Shown here: in pieces, positions 54,308-63,386 of the stretch
Layout of the letters: every line of letters starts with the position of its first letter
Numbering within the stretch: position 1 is the stretch's first letter
Assembly (NCBI RefSeq): GCF_001643015.1
Contig: NZ_CP015622.1
Span: 323,358 to 387,357 of the forward strand
Length of the DNA stretch: 64,000 nt
Direction: 5' to 3'
Source: Corynebacterium crudilactis
GTDB taxonomy: Bacteria > Actinomycetota > Actinomycetes > Mycobacteriales > Mycobacteriaceae
The notes under the pieces: generated by a model
Seen by the model: the letters and a program-made list of their open reading frames with translations, nothing else
The model's database searches: none
What the model was told of the DNA's origin: nothing
Made by a program: the position numbers and the translations under genes

Positions 54308-55273
54308 TTAGGGAGCCAACCTAATTACATTGTGGTCTGAGACTTGTTCATGAATTAGGCCTCCGACGGGGAGGATTTGCTCAGCTTCAGAGCGGAAAAA
54401 ATCCACTACGGCAAGAGTCGCTGGGCTTGGATCAATATTGTCAGGGATACACACTACTGTGAAGTTTTCTCGGCCGATATCTCTGATGGGAACTGAACTG
54501 AGTTTCTTGCCAGAGATGGTGTGAAAGTGTTGGTTATAGCTGTAGAGAAGTGAAATGCCTAGGCCACTTCCTACCAGTTCCTTGACTGTTTCAATACTGT
54601 CGGAGGTCCATCGAATTCGGTCTTTTAGGCCGTGCTCTTCGAGGATTGCGGTCATGTGCTGACGTGCTGGGCTGAGACCGAGTCGGATGAAATCTTCATT
54701 GTGTAGTTGATGGAAGCTGATGTCGGTTTCAGCAGCTAGAAGATGATCAGTGGACATGAGTATGTAGGGCTTGAGGCGTCTGATAGGGAGGGCTTGGACA
54801 CCTGGTCGTAGCTGATTGCGCTGTGCCAAAAACATGTCAATTTCACCAGCAGAAAGAGCAGCGGTAAGGACGTCGTAGTCTCCTTCGATGAAATGTATTT
54901 CAGTCTCTGGATGGCTCTTTCTGAAATGCGTGATCAGAGGCGGAATGGTGGATGCCGATAGGGAAGCGAAGGCGCCGATGCGAACAGTTCGGCCAATAGT
55001 GGTGGATTGGGCATCGATGAGGAGAGGTAGCTGTGCGACATCTTGGAGAATTTTTCGTGCTTGTTCTGCCACTGTTTCTCCAGCTGGAGTGAGGCTGACT
55101 CCTTTTGCACGTACTCGGTTGGTGAGCGGCGTGCCCAGAGCTCGGTCTAGTTCTCCTAGTGCATGGCCAACTGCGACAGGGGAGACCATGCAGATGTCTG
55201 CAGCTGCGTTGATCGTTCCGGTTTCGGCCACCGTAACTAGATATTCCAATTGGCGGAGTGAAATATTAAACAT
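54308..55273 (-). CDS. LysR-family transcriptional regulator
   Basis: 321 residues: N-terminal helix-turn-helix (FNISLRQLEYLVTVAETGTINAAADICMVSPVAVGHALGELDRALG, read here as its usual LysR layout) and a periplasmic-binding-protein-like effector domain from about 90. It is divergent from the hydrolase-TctCBA operon, 127 bp between start codons, and is the likely activator of that operon in response to the imported carboxylate. Confidence 0.88.
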   Translation of the reverse strand: MFNISLRQLEYLVTVAETGTINAAADICMVSPVAVGHALGELDRALGTPLTNRVRAKGVSLTPAGETVAEQARKILQDVAQLPLLIDAQSTTIGRTVRIGAFASLSASTIPPLITHFRKSHPETEIHFIEGDYDVLTAALSAGEIDMFLAQRNQLRPGVQALPIRRLKPYILMSTDHLLAAETDISFHQLHNEDFIRLGLSPARQHMTAILEEHGLKDRIRWTSDSIETVKELVGSGLGISLLYSYNQHFHTISGKKLSSVPIRDIGRENFTVVCIPDNIDPSPATLAVVDFFRSEAEQILPVGGLIHEQVSDHNVIRLAP

Positions 55274-55285
55274 AAATTTAATTTA

Positions 55286-55305
55286 GTTTAAATCAATGAT
55301 TAAAC
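55286..55305. promoter_or_regulatory. Candidate LysR operator
   Basis: GTTTAA at 55286-55291 and TTAAAC at 55300-55305 form an inverted repeat with an 8-nt spacer in the gap between the divergent lysR and hydrolase genes, the usual place for a LysR site. Confidence 0.35.
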
Positions 55306-55400
55306 AAGTTTTTCTTTTACAAATCACTCTGTATCGTGACTTTCATCTCAAAGACATTCTTTTGTGAGGCAGATTTTATGCTATGAGTTGGAGGAAAATA

Positions 55401-56426
55401 ATGGAGAAACCATACGTCATCACCCTTGGTACTGCGGGTGGGCCTCGGGTCTGGACGCCGGAAGATGGTGCAGAACCGCGCTGCGGCATTGCGACAGCCA
55501 TTGTGGTGGGGGATCGTTGGTACCTCGTGGACTGCGGTCAGGGGGTATACCGGCAGATCTGGAAAGCTGGGCTGGATTTAAAAAAGCTTGCCGGAATTTT
55601 CATTACCCACCTCCACTCTGATCACGTTGTAGACCTCACGAATGTCTTGGTTTTAGCCTTCCCAGAATTTGCGAAGCTGGGAATTCAGGTTCCAATTTAT
55701 GGACCTGGAGATCGCGGCTTCCTTCCACCTGTGAACAAGCAAGCAACAGGACCTGTGAATCCGGTATATCCGGATAACCCAACACCGGGCACTGTAGATT
55801 TTGTTGACCTGGCTTTGCGTGCACATGCAACTGACATCAATGATCGGGTCATGGATTCGCTGCGGCCCTCTCCTCTAGATATTTGGCGTCCGAAGGATAT
55901 TGCCTTGCCTTCGGAGATCGGTTTTCATCCGAATGACAATCCTTATCCAGAGATGGCACCTTTTGTTATCCATGAGGATGACTCGGTGAAAGTGACTGCC
56001 ACTTTGGTTATCCACCCGCCAATTGCTCCAGCGTTTGCTTTCCGCTTTGATACTGAAGCTGGAAGCGTCACGATCTCAGGCGATACGCGTTTTTCTGAGA
56101 ACTTGCGTACTCTTTCGGAAAATACGGATCTTCTCCTCCATGAAGCCATTGATTTTGAGTGGGTTCACCGTTTCAATGATGAGCACACAGAAACTGGTCG
56201 TGCTGTGATTGAGCATCATCAAAAATCGCATTCATCACCAGAAGATGCAGCCATTATCGCTGAGGAATCGGGTGCGAAACAGTTGGCATTGCACCATCTC
56301 GTGCCAGGTACAGCTCCGGCCTCTGTTTGGCATGCTGCCTCCAATACTTTTGGCGGAAAGCTTCATATTCCTGTTGATAATCAGCGAATCTCCCTTTCAG
56401 AAAAGATCGGAGATGAACATGCGTAA
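55401..56426 (+). CDS. Metallo-beta-lactamase-fold hydrolase (RNase Z / arylsulfatase-like group)
   Basis: 341 residues. The metal site is ITHLHSDHVVDL (HxHxDH), with Asp in ISGDTRF and His in LALHHLVPG. Fold layout is the tRNase Z/PhnP/lactonase group, but an exosite for tRNA is not seen. It opens the operon with TctCBA and probably hydrolyses (for example as a lactonase or esterase) the transported compound. GGAGG at 55390 lies 6 nt before ATG 55401; an in-frame ATG at 55383 is rejected for that reason. Confidence 0.8.
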   Translation: MEKPYVITLGTAGGPRVWTPEDGAEPRCGIATAIVVGDRWYLVDCGQGVYRQIWKAGLDLKKLAGIFITHLHSDHVVDLTNVLVLAFPEFAKLGIQVPIYGPGDRGFLPPVNKQATGPVNPVYPDNPTPGTVDFVDLALRAHATDINDRVMDSLRPSPLDIWRPKDIALPSEIGFHPNDNPYPEMAPFVIHEDDSVKVTATLVIHPPIAPAFAFRFDTEAGSVTISGDTRFSENLRTLSENTDLLLHEAIDFEWVHRFNDEHTETGRAVIEHHQKSHSSPEDAAIIAEESGAKQLALHHLVPGTAPASVWHAASNTFGGKLHIPVDNQRISLSEKIGDEHA

Positions 56427-57372
56427 AACACTGATTGCGATGATTTCACTCATGGGCGTTTTTCTCGCAGGCTGCAGCACTGGAGATTTTGAGTACCCGT
56501 CTAAGAAGATGGAGCTCATCGTTGGTTATGGCGCAGGTAGTGCTAATGACACAATTGCACGCTCCTATGCCTCAGCTTTGGAAGAAGTTTCTGGAGCCAC
56601 TGTGTTGGTAGTGAATCGACCGGGTGCAGGTGGAATTATCTCTGCAACAGAAGCGATGTTGGCTCCTGCTGATGGCTACAGCCTGTTACTTGCTCCAATT
56701 TCTGCATTTACTACGGCGCCCCTAATGCAGGAGGTCTACTATTCACCGGAGGACTTCCGAACGGTATCTGCGCTGGCTGAGCAACCTTTTGCTATAACCG
56801 TGGCTGCTGATTCTCCTTATGATTCTTTGGAAGACCTTGGGAAGGTGGATTCACTAACCAGCGCCATCCTTGGCGAGGGGCATGCCAGCCAGGTCGTTAT
56901 CGGCACCATCATGCAGCAATTGGGAAGCCAGATTCGAAGTGTCCCTTTTGATGGATCTGGCGCAGTTCTGCAGTCGGTGATCAGTGGTGAAACTGATGTG
57001 GCCATTACTGATGCCAACACTGCCTATCAACGAGTGCGATCTGGTGAGCTGAAGGCTCTTGCGGTTACCGGTTCACAACCAATGGAAGTCTTTCCAGGGG
57101 TACCTACAGTAAGTGAAGCTGGTTTTCCTGAAGCAGATTACATGGTGACACAGGCGCTTGCGGTTCCTGTTGGTACTCCAGATGAGATTGTAAAAAAGCT
57201 TGAGGAACTATCTGATCGAGCAGTGGGAACTGCAACCTATCAGGACTTTCTTGCAGCTACTAATACCTTTGTGCCAGAGATGGAAGGTAGCGAATGGATG
57301 GAGAATTACGCACCTTCTGAAATGGAACGTTTGAAGAAGGCCTATACAGAACTGGGAATTGGTCCAAAATGA
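56419..57372 (+). CDS. tctC: TctC-like tricarboxylate-binding lipoprotein
   Basis: 317 residues with a lipoprotein signal (LMGVFLAGC, lipobox Cys near residue 17). The mature part is a tripartite tricarboxylate receptor (Bug/TctC) domain: VGYGAGSANDTIARSYA at its start and the ATG-like loop AEQPFAITVAADSPYDSLEDL. It captures a carboxylate outside the membrane. ATG 56419 follows GGAG at 6 nt and overlaps the hydrolase gene. Confidence 0.88.
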   Translation: MRKTLIAMISLMGVFLAGCSTGDFEYPSKKMELIVGYGAGSANDTIARSYASALEEVSGATVLVVNRPGAGGIISATEAMLAPADGYSLLLAPISAFTTAPLMQEVYYSPEDFRTVSALAEQPFAITVAADSPYDSLEDLGKVDSLTSAILGEGHASQVVIGTIMQQLGSQIRSVPFDGSGAVLQSVISGETDVAITDANTAYQRVRSGELKALAVTGSQPMEVFPGVPTVSEAGFPEADYMVTQALAVPVGTPDEIVKKLEELSDRAVGTATYQDFLAATNTFVPEMEGSEWMENYAPSEMERLKKAYTELGIGPK

Positions 57373-57935
57373 GTAATATTTCGCAACCAGACAGAATTAC
57401 AGATGAACAAGTTCAGCTGAGTGCAACCAAGGTTGACACCGTTGACAAGGAGTCTGAAATTTTAGACTCCCCGCATGAACCATTGCACCTGGAATCAGGC
57501 AGCCCCATCCTCTATCGAATTGTCATCGGGGTGTTGACGATTGTTGCTCTCTTCCTTGCTGTTTATTCCTGGAATCTAGGTATTGGATCCTTTAGGAAGC
57601 CAGCACCTGGGCTATGGATCTTCGTTGTTTCCCTCATGATCTTGGTATCGATTCCGGGTGCGATCCTTGTCAAAGAAAAATTTGAAGTTTTTAATATCGC
57701 TGACGTGAGCCGCTCTGTGATCATGGCTGCTGGACTTGGTGCTTTTGTTCTTCTTTATCCATGGTTTGGATTCTTGATTGCCGGAGCTGTGTCTCTAGTG
57801 ATCATTACTCGTTATAGCGCGCTGGAAACCTGGCGCAATACCTGGATCATCGCTCTTGGAACACCTGCGGTGTTGTATGTCCTCTTCGGAGTTCTTTTCC
57901 AGGTGTCTTTCGTTCCACTACCCACGTTCTTTTAA
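57369..57935 (+). CDS. tctB: TctB-like small membrane subunit
   Basis: 188 residues. A ~50-residue charged cytoplasmic N-terminus precedes four hydrophobic helices, the TctB layout. It begins by ATGA overlap with tctC. It partners with TctA in the proton- or sodium-driven tripartite carrier. Confidence 0.82.
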   Translation: MSNISQPDRITDEQVQLSATKVDTVDKESEILDSPHEPLHLESGSPILYRIVIGVLTIVALFLAVYSWNLGIGSFRKPAPGLWIFVVSLMILVSIPGAILVKEKFEVFNIADVSRSVIMAAGLGAFVLLYPWFGFLIAGAVSLVIITRYSALETWRNTWIIALGTPAVLYVLFGVLFQVSFVPLPTFF

Positions 57936-57963
57936 TCCCGTACGTTAAGAAAGGAACCTTCCC

Positions 57964-59496
57964 ATGGATACTCTCAGTGGATTGATGTCGGGATTTGAAG
58001 TTGCCTTCAGTCCCTATAACCTGCTGTTTGTTGGTCTTGGAGTCCTCATCGGCACTGTAATTGGTTTGATTCCAGGCTTAGGACCTGTCACAGCCATTGC
58101 ACTGCTGCTCCCGCTAACTTATGAGCTTGAAGCAACCACATCAATCATGATGCTTGCTGGTATTTATTATGGCTCGATGTATGGTGGCCGAATTCCTGCG
58201 ATTCTTCTTCGGCTTCCCGGTGATGCTTCAGCGGTGATCACTACCTTTGATGGTTATCCGCTGGCTAAACAAGGTAAGGCCAGTGAAGCTTTATCGTTGA
58301 CTGCTATTGGTTCATTTATCGGTGGCACCATCGCCATCGTAGGACTAACTTTCCTTTCTCCATGGTTGGCCACACTGGCTACCAACATCAACTCAGCAGA
58401 TATGTTTGCATTGGCTTTCGTAGGCTTGCTGATGATTGTTTTGATGGGGTCTGGTTCTAAGTGGAAAGCTTTGATTATTGGTTGCTTGGGCATCCTGATC
58501 GCAACGATTGGTATCGATCCGGTCAGTGGTACTTCTCGACTTACTTTCGGCAATCTGGAATTGCTAATGGGCATCGATATCGTTGCTGTTGCCGTTGGTC
58601 TTTTCGGTATTGGTGAACTGATTTACAACGCTGAGCATGGCTTCCACAAGGGTATGAAGGATATGAACGTCAAGCCGAAGATGCCAAGTCGAGCAGATTG
58701 GGTGCTCTCCCGGTTTGCCATTCTGCGTGCTTCTATCATCGGTTTTTTCATCGGTATCATTCCTGGCGGCGGTGGTCCAGTATCCTCTGTTGTCGCTTAT
58801 GGAGCGGAAAAGCGTATTTCCAAGCGACCTGAGAAGTTTGGTAAGGGCGCCATCGAGGGATTGGCTGCAACTGAGACTGCAGATAATGCTTCATCGAACT
58901 CTGCATTCATCCCACTGCTAACTCTCGGTGTTCCTCCGAACCCAGTATTGGCATTGATTTTCGGTGCACTCATGCTGCAAAACATCACGCCTGGTCCAAA
59001 TCTGATTAATGAACACCCAGAAGTATTCTGGGGTGTTATTGCATCCATGTACATCGGCAATGTGTTGCTGTTGGCTCTGAACTTGCCGTTGGTGGGTGTG
59101 TTCGTGCAGATGCTGCGTATCCGTGGCAGCCTGATGGCACCAGTCATTCTCCTTGTAGCTCTATGTGGTGTATTCAGTGTCCGTAACAGCCTCTTCGATG
59201 TAGCGACCTCTATTGTTTTCGGTTTCGTTGGATACGCACTGCGTAAGGCAAACTTTGAGATGGGTCCATTCATCCTGGGATTCATCCTTGGACCAATCCT
59301 AGAAGTTCAGTTCCGTCGCACCATGCTGGTATCTGATGGAGATTTCGGAATCTTCCTAGAACGCCCTCTAGTGCTGGCCATTGGTCTGGTTATTCTTGCA
59401 ATAGTCGCGGCTTCTGTTGTAGATCTCTTCAGAAAGAGGCAGAAAAAGCTGCGACAACTCGCGGACGACCCCGACCACACTATGTATATCGGCTAG
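57964..59496 (+). CDS. tctA: TctA-like large membrane subunit
   Basis: 510 residues with about 12 helices. Conserved GTVIGLIPGLGPVTAIALLLP near residue 27 (shown as its two halves GTVIGLIPG and LGPVTAIALL), YGSMYGGRIPAILLRLPGD, and IGFFIGIIPGGGGPVSSVVAYGAEKR are the TctA family signatures. It completes the TctCBA importer. The gap to tctB is 28 nt with a GAAAGGAA box. Confidence 0.92.
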   Translation: MDTLSGLMSGFEVAFSPYNLLFVGLGVLIGTVIGLIPGLGPVTAIALLLPLTYELEATTSIMMLAGIYYGSMYGGRIPAILLRLPGDASAVITTFDGYPLAKQGKASEALSLTAIGSFIGGTIAIVGLTFLSPWLATLATNINSADMFALAFVGLLMIVLMGSGSKWKALIIGCLGILIATIGIDPVSGTSRLTFGNLELLMGIDIVAVAVGLFGIGELIYNAEHGFHKGMKDMNVKPKMPSRADWVLSRFAILRASIIGFFIGIIPGGGGPVSSVVAYGAEKRISKRPEKFGKGAIEGLAATETADNASSNSAFIPLLTLGVPPNPVLALIFGALMLQNITPGPNLINEHPEVFWGVIASMYIGNVLLLALNLPLVGVFVQMLRIRGSLMAPVILLVALCGVFSVRNSLFDVATSIVFGFVGYALRKANFEMGPFILGFILGPILEVQFRRTMLVSDGDFGIFLERPLVLAIGLVILAIVAASVVDLFRKRQKKLRQLADDPDHTMYIG

Positions 59497-59512
59497 TCAG
59501 AGTGCTATTTCA

Positions 59513-59899
59513 ATGACTGAAACACTAAAATCTGATGGACGTGGCTGGTTCTCACGATTCGTATTCCCGGATGGTGAGGAACCAGATCCACGATTCACTC
59601 TGGCTAATGAACGTACTTTTTTAGCCTGGACACGTACTTCACTAGCATTTCTTGCCGGTGGCATCGCGTTTGAGGCATTCCCGATTGACTCAATTGATCC
59701 GACTCTGCGTACTGGAGTTGCGGTGTTCATTATCGCTGTGGGCATGCTGATCGCAGCTGGTGCAGCAGGCCGGTGGGTGAATGTGGAACGGGCTATGCGT
59801 CATAAAAAGCCCCTTCCTGTCCCCGCGATTGTGCCCCTGTTATCACTGTCGGCTCTAGTCGCAGCGTCTACTGTCCTTGTCCTCTTTGTTATTAAGTAA
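59513..59899 (+). CDS. DUF202 membrane protein (YidH-like)
   Basis: 128 residues; ANERTFLAWTRTSLAFLAGGIAFEAF is the DUF202 signature region (first part ANERTFLAWTRTSLAFL). Three membrane helices follow. The function of DUF202 proteins is unknown. It directly follows tctA (16 nt gap). Confidence 0.8.
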   Translation: MTETLKSDGRGWFSRFVFPDGEEPDPRFTLANERTFLAWTRTSLAFLAGGIAFEAFPIDSIDPTLRTGVAVFIIAVGMLIAAGAAGRWVNVERAMRHKKPLPVPAIVPLLSLSALVAASTVLVLFVIK

Positions 59900-59905
59900 A
59901 AGGCT

Positions 59906-60238
59906 ATGTCTTCCTATCTCGCACCGCTTCATAGTGATCCCGGCTTGCAACCTGAGCGCACGATCCTTGCGTGGAACCGCACGACGGTGTCTATGGCGGT
60001 GTGTACTGCAGTGATCTTGCGGTGGACCAATTTTTATGGGGCAGCCATCCTAATTCCTGTTGCTTTTCTCGTGGGATTGGCGATGTTTATTTTGGTCACG
60101 CAGAAATTCCGGTATCACCGTCAGTCTCTGGGGCTCGCTAATGAGACGATATCTCCGAACCTGATCGGTGTGACCACTATGACGCTTACGTTGTTGCTTT
60201 TCGGTGGAGCCGGCGTATTTTTTGTTGTCGTCAACTAA
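59906..60238 (+). CDS. Second DUF202 membrane protein
   Basis: 110 residues with QPERTILAWNRTTVSMAVCTAV in the signature position and three helices. It begins 6 nt after the first DUF202 gene. Such tandem pairs probably form a heteromeric membrane complex; the association with a Tct importer is contextual only. Confidence 0.78.
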   Translation: MSSYLAPLHSDPGLQPERTILAWNRTTVSMAVCTAVILRWTNFYGAAILIPVAFLVGLAMFILVTQKFRYHRQSLGLANETISPNLIGVTTMTLTLLLFGGAGVFFVVVN

Positions 60239-60317
60239 AAAGGGCAGATTTTCCCGAGATCATCTAGTACTCCAAGACGATTAATCAAGCCATATGAATA
60301 ACGGCATAAAATAAAAA

Positions 60318-60350
60318 GAGGCGATGAGTGCACACTTCACTCATCGCCTC
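60318..60350. terminator. Bidirectional terminator after the DUF202 pair
   Basis: GAGGCGATGAGTG pairs perfectly with CACTCATCGCCTC around a 7-nt loop; A-rich on the left, AATTAATT on the right. Confidence 0.85.
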
Positions 60351-60417
60351 AATTAATTAGCCTTCAGGGTTTAATAAAGCCATATAAGCCCCAAGCCCTA
60401 AACCCCAAAAACTAACC

Positions 60418-60939
60418 CTACCTAGGGCGTGATTCGCAACCCACGCCATCGCGATCGCGGTCAAGGTGGGTTCCATAGCCTGGCTCGCCTTGGCGAATTG
60501 ATCGGCCTAGAACGCGCCAGACTTCAGTGCAGTTCTTGTAAGAACGGTTGGTCTGAACTGGAGCAGGCGCAGGTGCTGGGGCCGGGGCAACACGCTGAAC
60601 CGGAGCCGGAGCAGTCGCAGGAGCTGGGGCAACTGGCTGAGGAGCTGGTGCCGGCGCAGGAGCTAGGGCAGGTGGGTTCGGAATGATTCCTGGCAATGGG
60701 TTAGGGATCATGCGCTGCTGGACTGCCCAGTGCACGCCGCCTGCGATAAGTCCGCCAACCGCTGCGATTGCAGCGATGCCGAAGATGATTTCGCTATCGG
60801 AGTGCTCGGAGCTTCCGCTGCTGAGCTCTGAGGACTGTGAGGCGTTTACATCTGATTCAACGGTTTCGGCCTGTACTGGGGAAATCGCTGAAAAGGCGAT
60901 CGCAGTGGTCGCTAGGAGGGTGACGATTGTTTTACGCAT
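60418..60939 (-). CDS. Secreted/membrane-anchored excalibur-domain protein
   Basis: 173 residues: signal peptide (TLLATTAIAFSAISPVQA), a short Ser-rich segment, a hydrophobic helix (IIFGIAAIAAVGGLIAGG), a Pro-Ala-rich wall-spanning linker and a C-terminal excalibur domain (YKNCTEVWRVLG and DRDRDGVGCE with the Asp-rich calcium loop). It is probably a cell-envelope protein that binds Ca2+; partner unknown. Confidence 0.85.
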   Translation of the reverse strand: MRKTIVTLLATTAIAFSAISPVQAETVESDVNASQSSELSSGSSEHSDSEIIFGIAAIAAVGGLIAGGVHWAVQQRMIPNPLPGIIPNPPALAPAPAPAPQPVAPAPATAPAPVQRVAPAPAPAPAPVQTNRSYKNCTEVWRVLGRSIRQGEPGYGTHLDRDRDGVGCESRPR

Positions 60940-61100
60940 GAGGCTAATATTGGCATAACCTGGCAGTTTTCATACTATTTTCTGGCAACGCTCCCCGTTT
61001 CGGGTGTATTGGAGGTGCTATTTAAAAATCTCCCACGTCAACCCGCGTAAACCTACAAAGTCTCGAAGATGCAGGGGAGCGTGCTCCCGCACTGGAGCCT

Positions 61101-61141
61101 TAACAAGATCGCTTTTCGATGCCAACCTCCACGCGCCCCAG
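61101..61141. repeat. Short dispersed repeat, copy 1 (partner at 62012-62051)
   Basis: ACAAGATCGCTTTTCGATGC and the following CCAACCTCCAC match the copy at 62012 with a few substitutions, in the same orientation. Both copies precede an A-rich stretch and a minus-strand terminator hairpin. Confidence 0.65.
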
Positions 61142-61155
61142 CCTGCCAAAACAAA

Positions 61156-61193
61156 AACAAGGCCTCACTTCAGAAGAAAGAGATGGGGCCTCG
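61156..61193 (-). terminator. Terminator of the CAP-domain gene
   Basis: On the minus strand CGAGGCC pairs with GGCCTTG (one wobble) and is followed by TTTTTG and further T-rich sequence. Confidence 0.5.
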
Positions 61194-61302
61194 ACATGGT
61201 CCCAATTAGATATTAAGAAGCAAACAAGCGCTCCAAGTCTTGATGGGAATTACCCTCTTGCTAGCCATATGGGTGGCAAGCGACCTAAGGGCCACCAGAG
61301 TT

Positions 61303-61791
61303 TTAGGGGAGCAGCTGTAGCGTGGCCCAAGTTGAGCCATTAGCCCCATAAACGATACCTATGCCCATAACTGAGTAATTGCCATTGAGCATGTTTCTGT
61401 TGTGCCCTGGTGAATTTTTCCAAGAGGTGAAAGTTTTTTCCGCTCCAACGGAATTGCTTGCCCAGAAGATGTTTTCGGCTACATTTTGACCAGAGTGGCG
61501 AAAATTATCTTCTCGGGACATCGTTTGTGACCAGCGTTTGGAATTTTCCATTAGGTCGGTGCGTATTTGGGCTGGTGCTACGCCGTGAGCTGCTCTGTGC
61601 TTATTGATTAGGTCGAGGACTTCTAGTTCCACTGAACTTGCGTTGTTGTTTGTGGGGTTTGTGTTAGTTGCTGGCGAGCTGTTGGTGAAGTTGCTAGATA
61701 GTGCGGAAAAGGCATTTGCGTTAGGGATCACGCTTAGGGCAAGTGCGAAAGGTAGGGTGATTGCTGCTATTTTTCGAGTAATTTTCCACAT
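61303..61791 (-). CDS. Secreted CAP-superfamily (SCP/PR-1-like) protein
   Basis: 162 residues with a Sec signal peptide (ITLPFALALSVIPNANA), a Ser/Thr/Asn-rich linker and a CAP domain: LINKHRAAHG, FRHSGQNVAENIFW (His/Glu cavity residues) and SWKNSPGHNRNML. The bacterial CAP proteins bind lipids or act on the cell wall; the exact role here is unknown. Confidence 0.88.
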   Translation of the reverse strand: MWKITRKIAAITLPFALALSVIPNANAFSALSSNFTNSSPATNTNPTNNNASSVELEVLDLINKHRAAHGVAPAQIRTDLMENSKRWSQTMSREDNFRHSGQNVAENIFWASNSVGAEKTFTSWKNSPGHNRNMLNGNYSVMGIGIVYGANGSTWATLQLLP

Positions 61792-62011
61792 ACTTAAGAT
61801 TCTAAGCTAGGTATTAAATTTTTATGTGAAAAAACTTAAAGCCGTATAGGTTTCACCCTGTTTCGGAGGTGGGTTTGAGCTATATGGAAAGTATTTATAA
61901 GAAATTGGATTAATCAGATTTTTGTTATTGCTGAGATATCGCCCCATTTTTCTACCCCTTATCGCGGGCTATTTGTGCGGAACCTGAAAGCCCGTCTTAT
62001 CAGGGAGGGCC

Positions 62012-62051
62012 CTACAAGATTGCTTTTCGACGCCCACCTCCACACCCCAGC
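62012..62051. repeat. Short dispersed repeat, copy 2 (partner at 61101-61141)
   Basis: TACAAGATTGCTTTTCGACG followed by CCCACCTCCACACCCCAGCC aligns with copy 1 over about 40 bases. Confidence 0.65.
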
Positions 62052-62095
62052 CCCCACCCAAGTGCAACCAGGCGTTCCCAAAAAAAACAAAACAA

Positions 62096-62125
62096 AAATA
62101 AGGCCCCATCTCCAAGAAGGAGATG
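62096..62125 (-). terminator. Terminator on the minus strand upstream of the repeat
   Basis: CATCTCC and GGAGATG form a perfect 7-bp stem with a 5-nt loop; the minus-strand tail is GGGGCCTTATTTTTG. It could end the small membrane-protein transcript from 62600. Confidence 0.6.
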
Positions 62126-62462
62126 AAAACCTCGCTACGAGCTCATTCACGAGCCCAGCTAGAAAACCAAATGAACCCGAAAAATTATGGGAGTGGAAAT
62201 CGTACTCCAGCGGACCCTGCAAGAAACTTTTGTTGCAAAAGAATAGACGTGGGACTGGATCACTCCCTAAAAGGGATACAACAGATACGATCCTGTTCCT
62301 CTAGGTGTAAACATGCTAAATAGTAAGGGCTGTTAATCGACCTTGATTGAAGTATCTGGCATGTAATTTCCAGTGATCTCTGGAGAGTAGTGCGCTGCTG
62401 CTAATTAGTAGATAATACTTGTGGAATAGTGTTTGCTGTTGAAACCCTTATTCGTAGAGGTG

Positions 62463-62600
62463 CTAAAAAAGCAGGCCAACGAAAACTCCAGCTACAAATA
62501 GCAGGAGTCCAAAAATTAAAAATATCGTGACACTCCGTTTGGGGCCACCAAGCTTCTTGATCGACTTTGTTGCAGTGATGTAGCCACCAAGATTACTCAT
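62463..62600 (-). CDS. Small single-helix membrane protein
   Basis: 45 residues: MSNLGGYITATKSIKKLGG is a polar, basic start, then SVTIFLIFGLLLFVAGVFVGLLF forms one membrane helix to the end. ATG 62600 has only a weak AAAGAG box. No family recognised. It lies next to the broken transposase and an AT-rich gap. It might be the accessory membrane peptide of the region. Confidence 0.5.
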   Translation of the reverse strand: MSNLGGYITATKSIKKLGGPKRSVTIFLIFGLLLFVAGVFVGLLF

Positions 62601-62738
62601 TTTTTCTCTTTTCAGCTGAGATTTTTGACTAAGAGATTGCGCGGATAAGGGTTGACATAGGGGTAATGAAATAAAGCAGACACGAGGCCTGATAGATATG
62701 AATTCGACCAAGAAAACATACAACACCCAGGAGCACTC

Positions 62739-63386
62739 GTGCCTGCCCTGCCATCATCTATCATCGACCCCCTCTGGCACCAATTCTCCAGGTTAATCCC
62801 ACCACTGATCGACACCCACCCACTACGCTGTCACCGCCCACGCATCAGTGACCGGATCATCTTCGACAAACTCATCGCAGTTCTCGTCCTCGGTGCCTCC
62901 TATCTCAAGATCTCTGATTCCACCTGCTCAGCGACCACACGTCGGGCACGCCGGGATGAATGGATCACCGCCGGAATCTTCCACAAGTTGGAACAGATCT
63001 GCCTAGAGTCCTACGACCGTATTATCGGATTAGCCCTGGACAACATCAGTGTTGATGGGTGCATCGTTAAAGCACCGTGTGGTGGTGAGATAGCTGGAAG
63101 GTCTCCTGTTGACCGGGGAAAACAGGGCACGAAACGCTCCCTGATGGTTGATGGTAACGGGATTCCTTTGGGGTGTGTGATTGCTGGGGCGAATCGGCAT
63201 GATTCAATTTTGCTGGCCCCAACATTAAAGACATTATCGAGGTTTGGGGATCATCTACCTGGTCGCATTACGGTGCATTTGGATGCTGGGTACGATTCGA
63301 AGAAAACCAGGAGTCTGCTGAGCACATGTGGTTACACGTGGGTGATTAGTGCCAAGCTTAGCTCCGTGTGTCGGAGTTGTAGATGA
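62739..63386 (+). pseudogene. IS5-type transposase, 3'-truncated
   Basis: 215 residues of an IS4/IS5-superfamily DDE transposase. An N-terminal DUF4096-like helical domain leads to the first catalytic Asp in ISVDGCIVKAP and the second in LDAGYDSK. The reading frame leaves the family just after GYTWVISAK, so the C-terminal part with the catalytic Glu is missing. GTG start with AGGAG upstream. Full-length members are about 270-290 residues. The element is probably immobile. Confidence 0.85.

Larger units (their letters stand above)
60940..61302. other. Intergenic region with a 61.1-kb repeat and CAP-gene terminator
   Basis: About 360 bases without a gene. It contains the repeat half at 61101-61141 and a minus-strand terminator around 61156-61193; the rest shows no recognisable feature. 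Confidence 0.5.
61792..62462. other. Long intergenic region with repeat copy 2 and a minus-strand terminator
   Basis: About 670 bases, AT-rich at both ends, with the repeat at 62012-62051 and terminator at 62096-62125. ORFs here have no ribosome site and cover the repeat. Confidence 0.45.
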
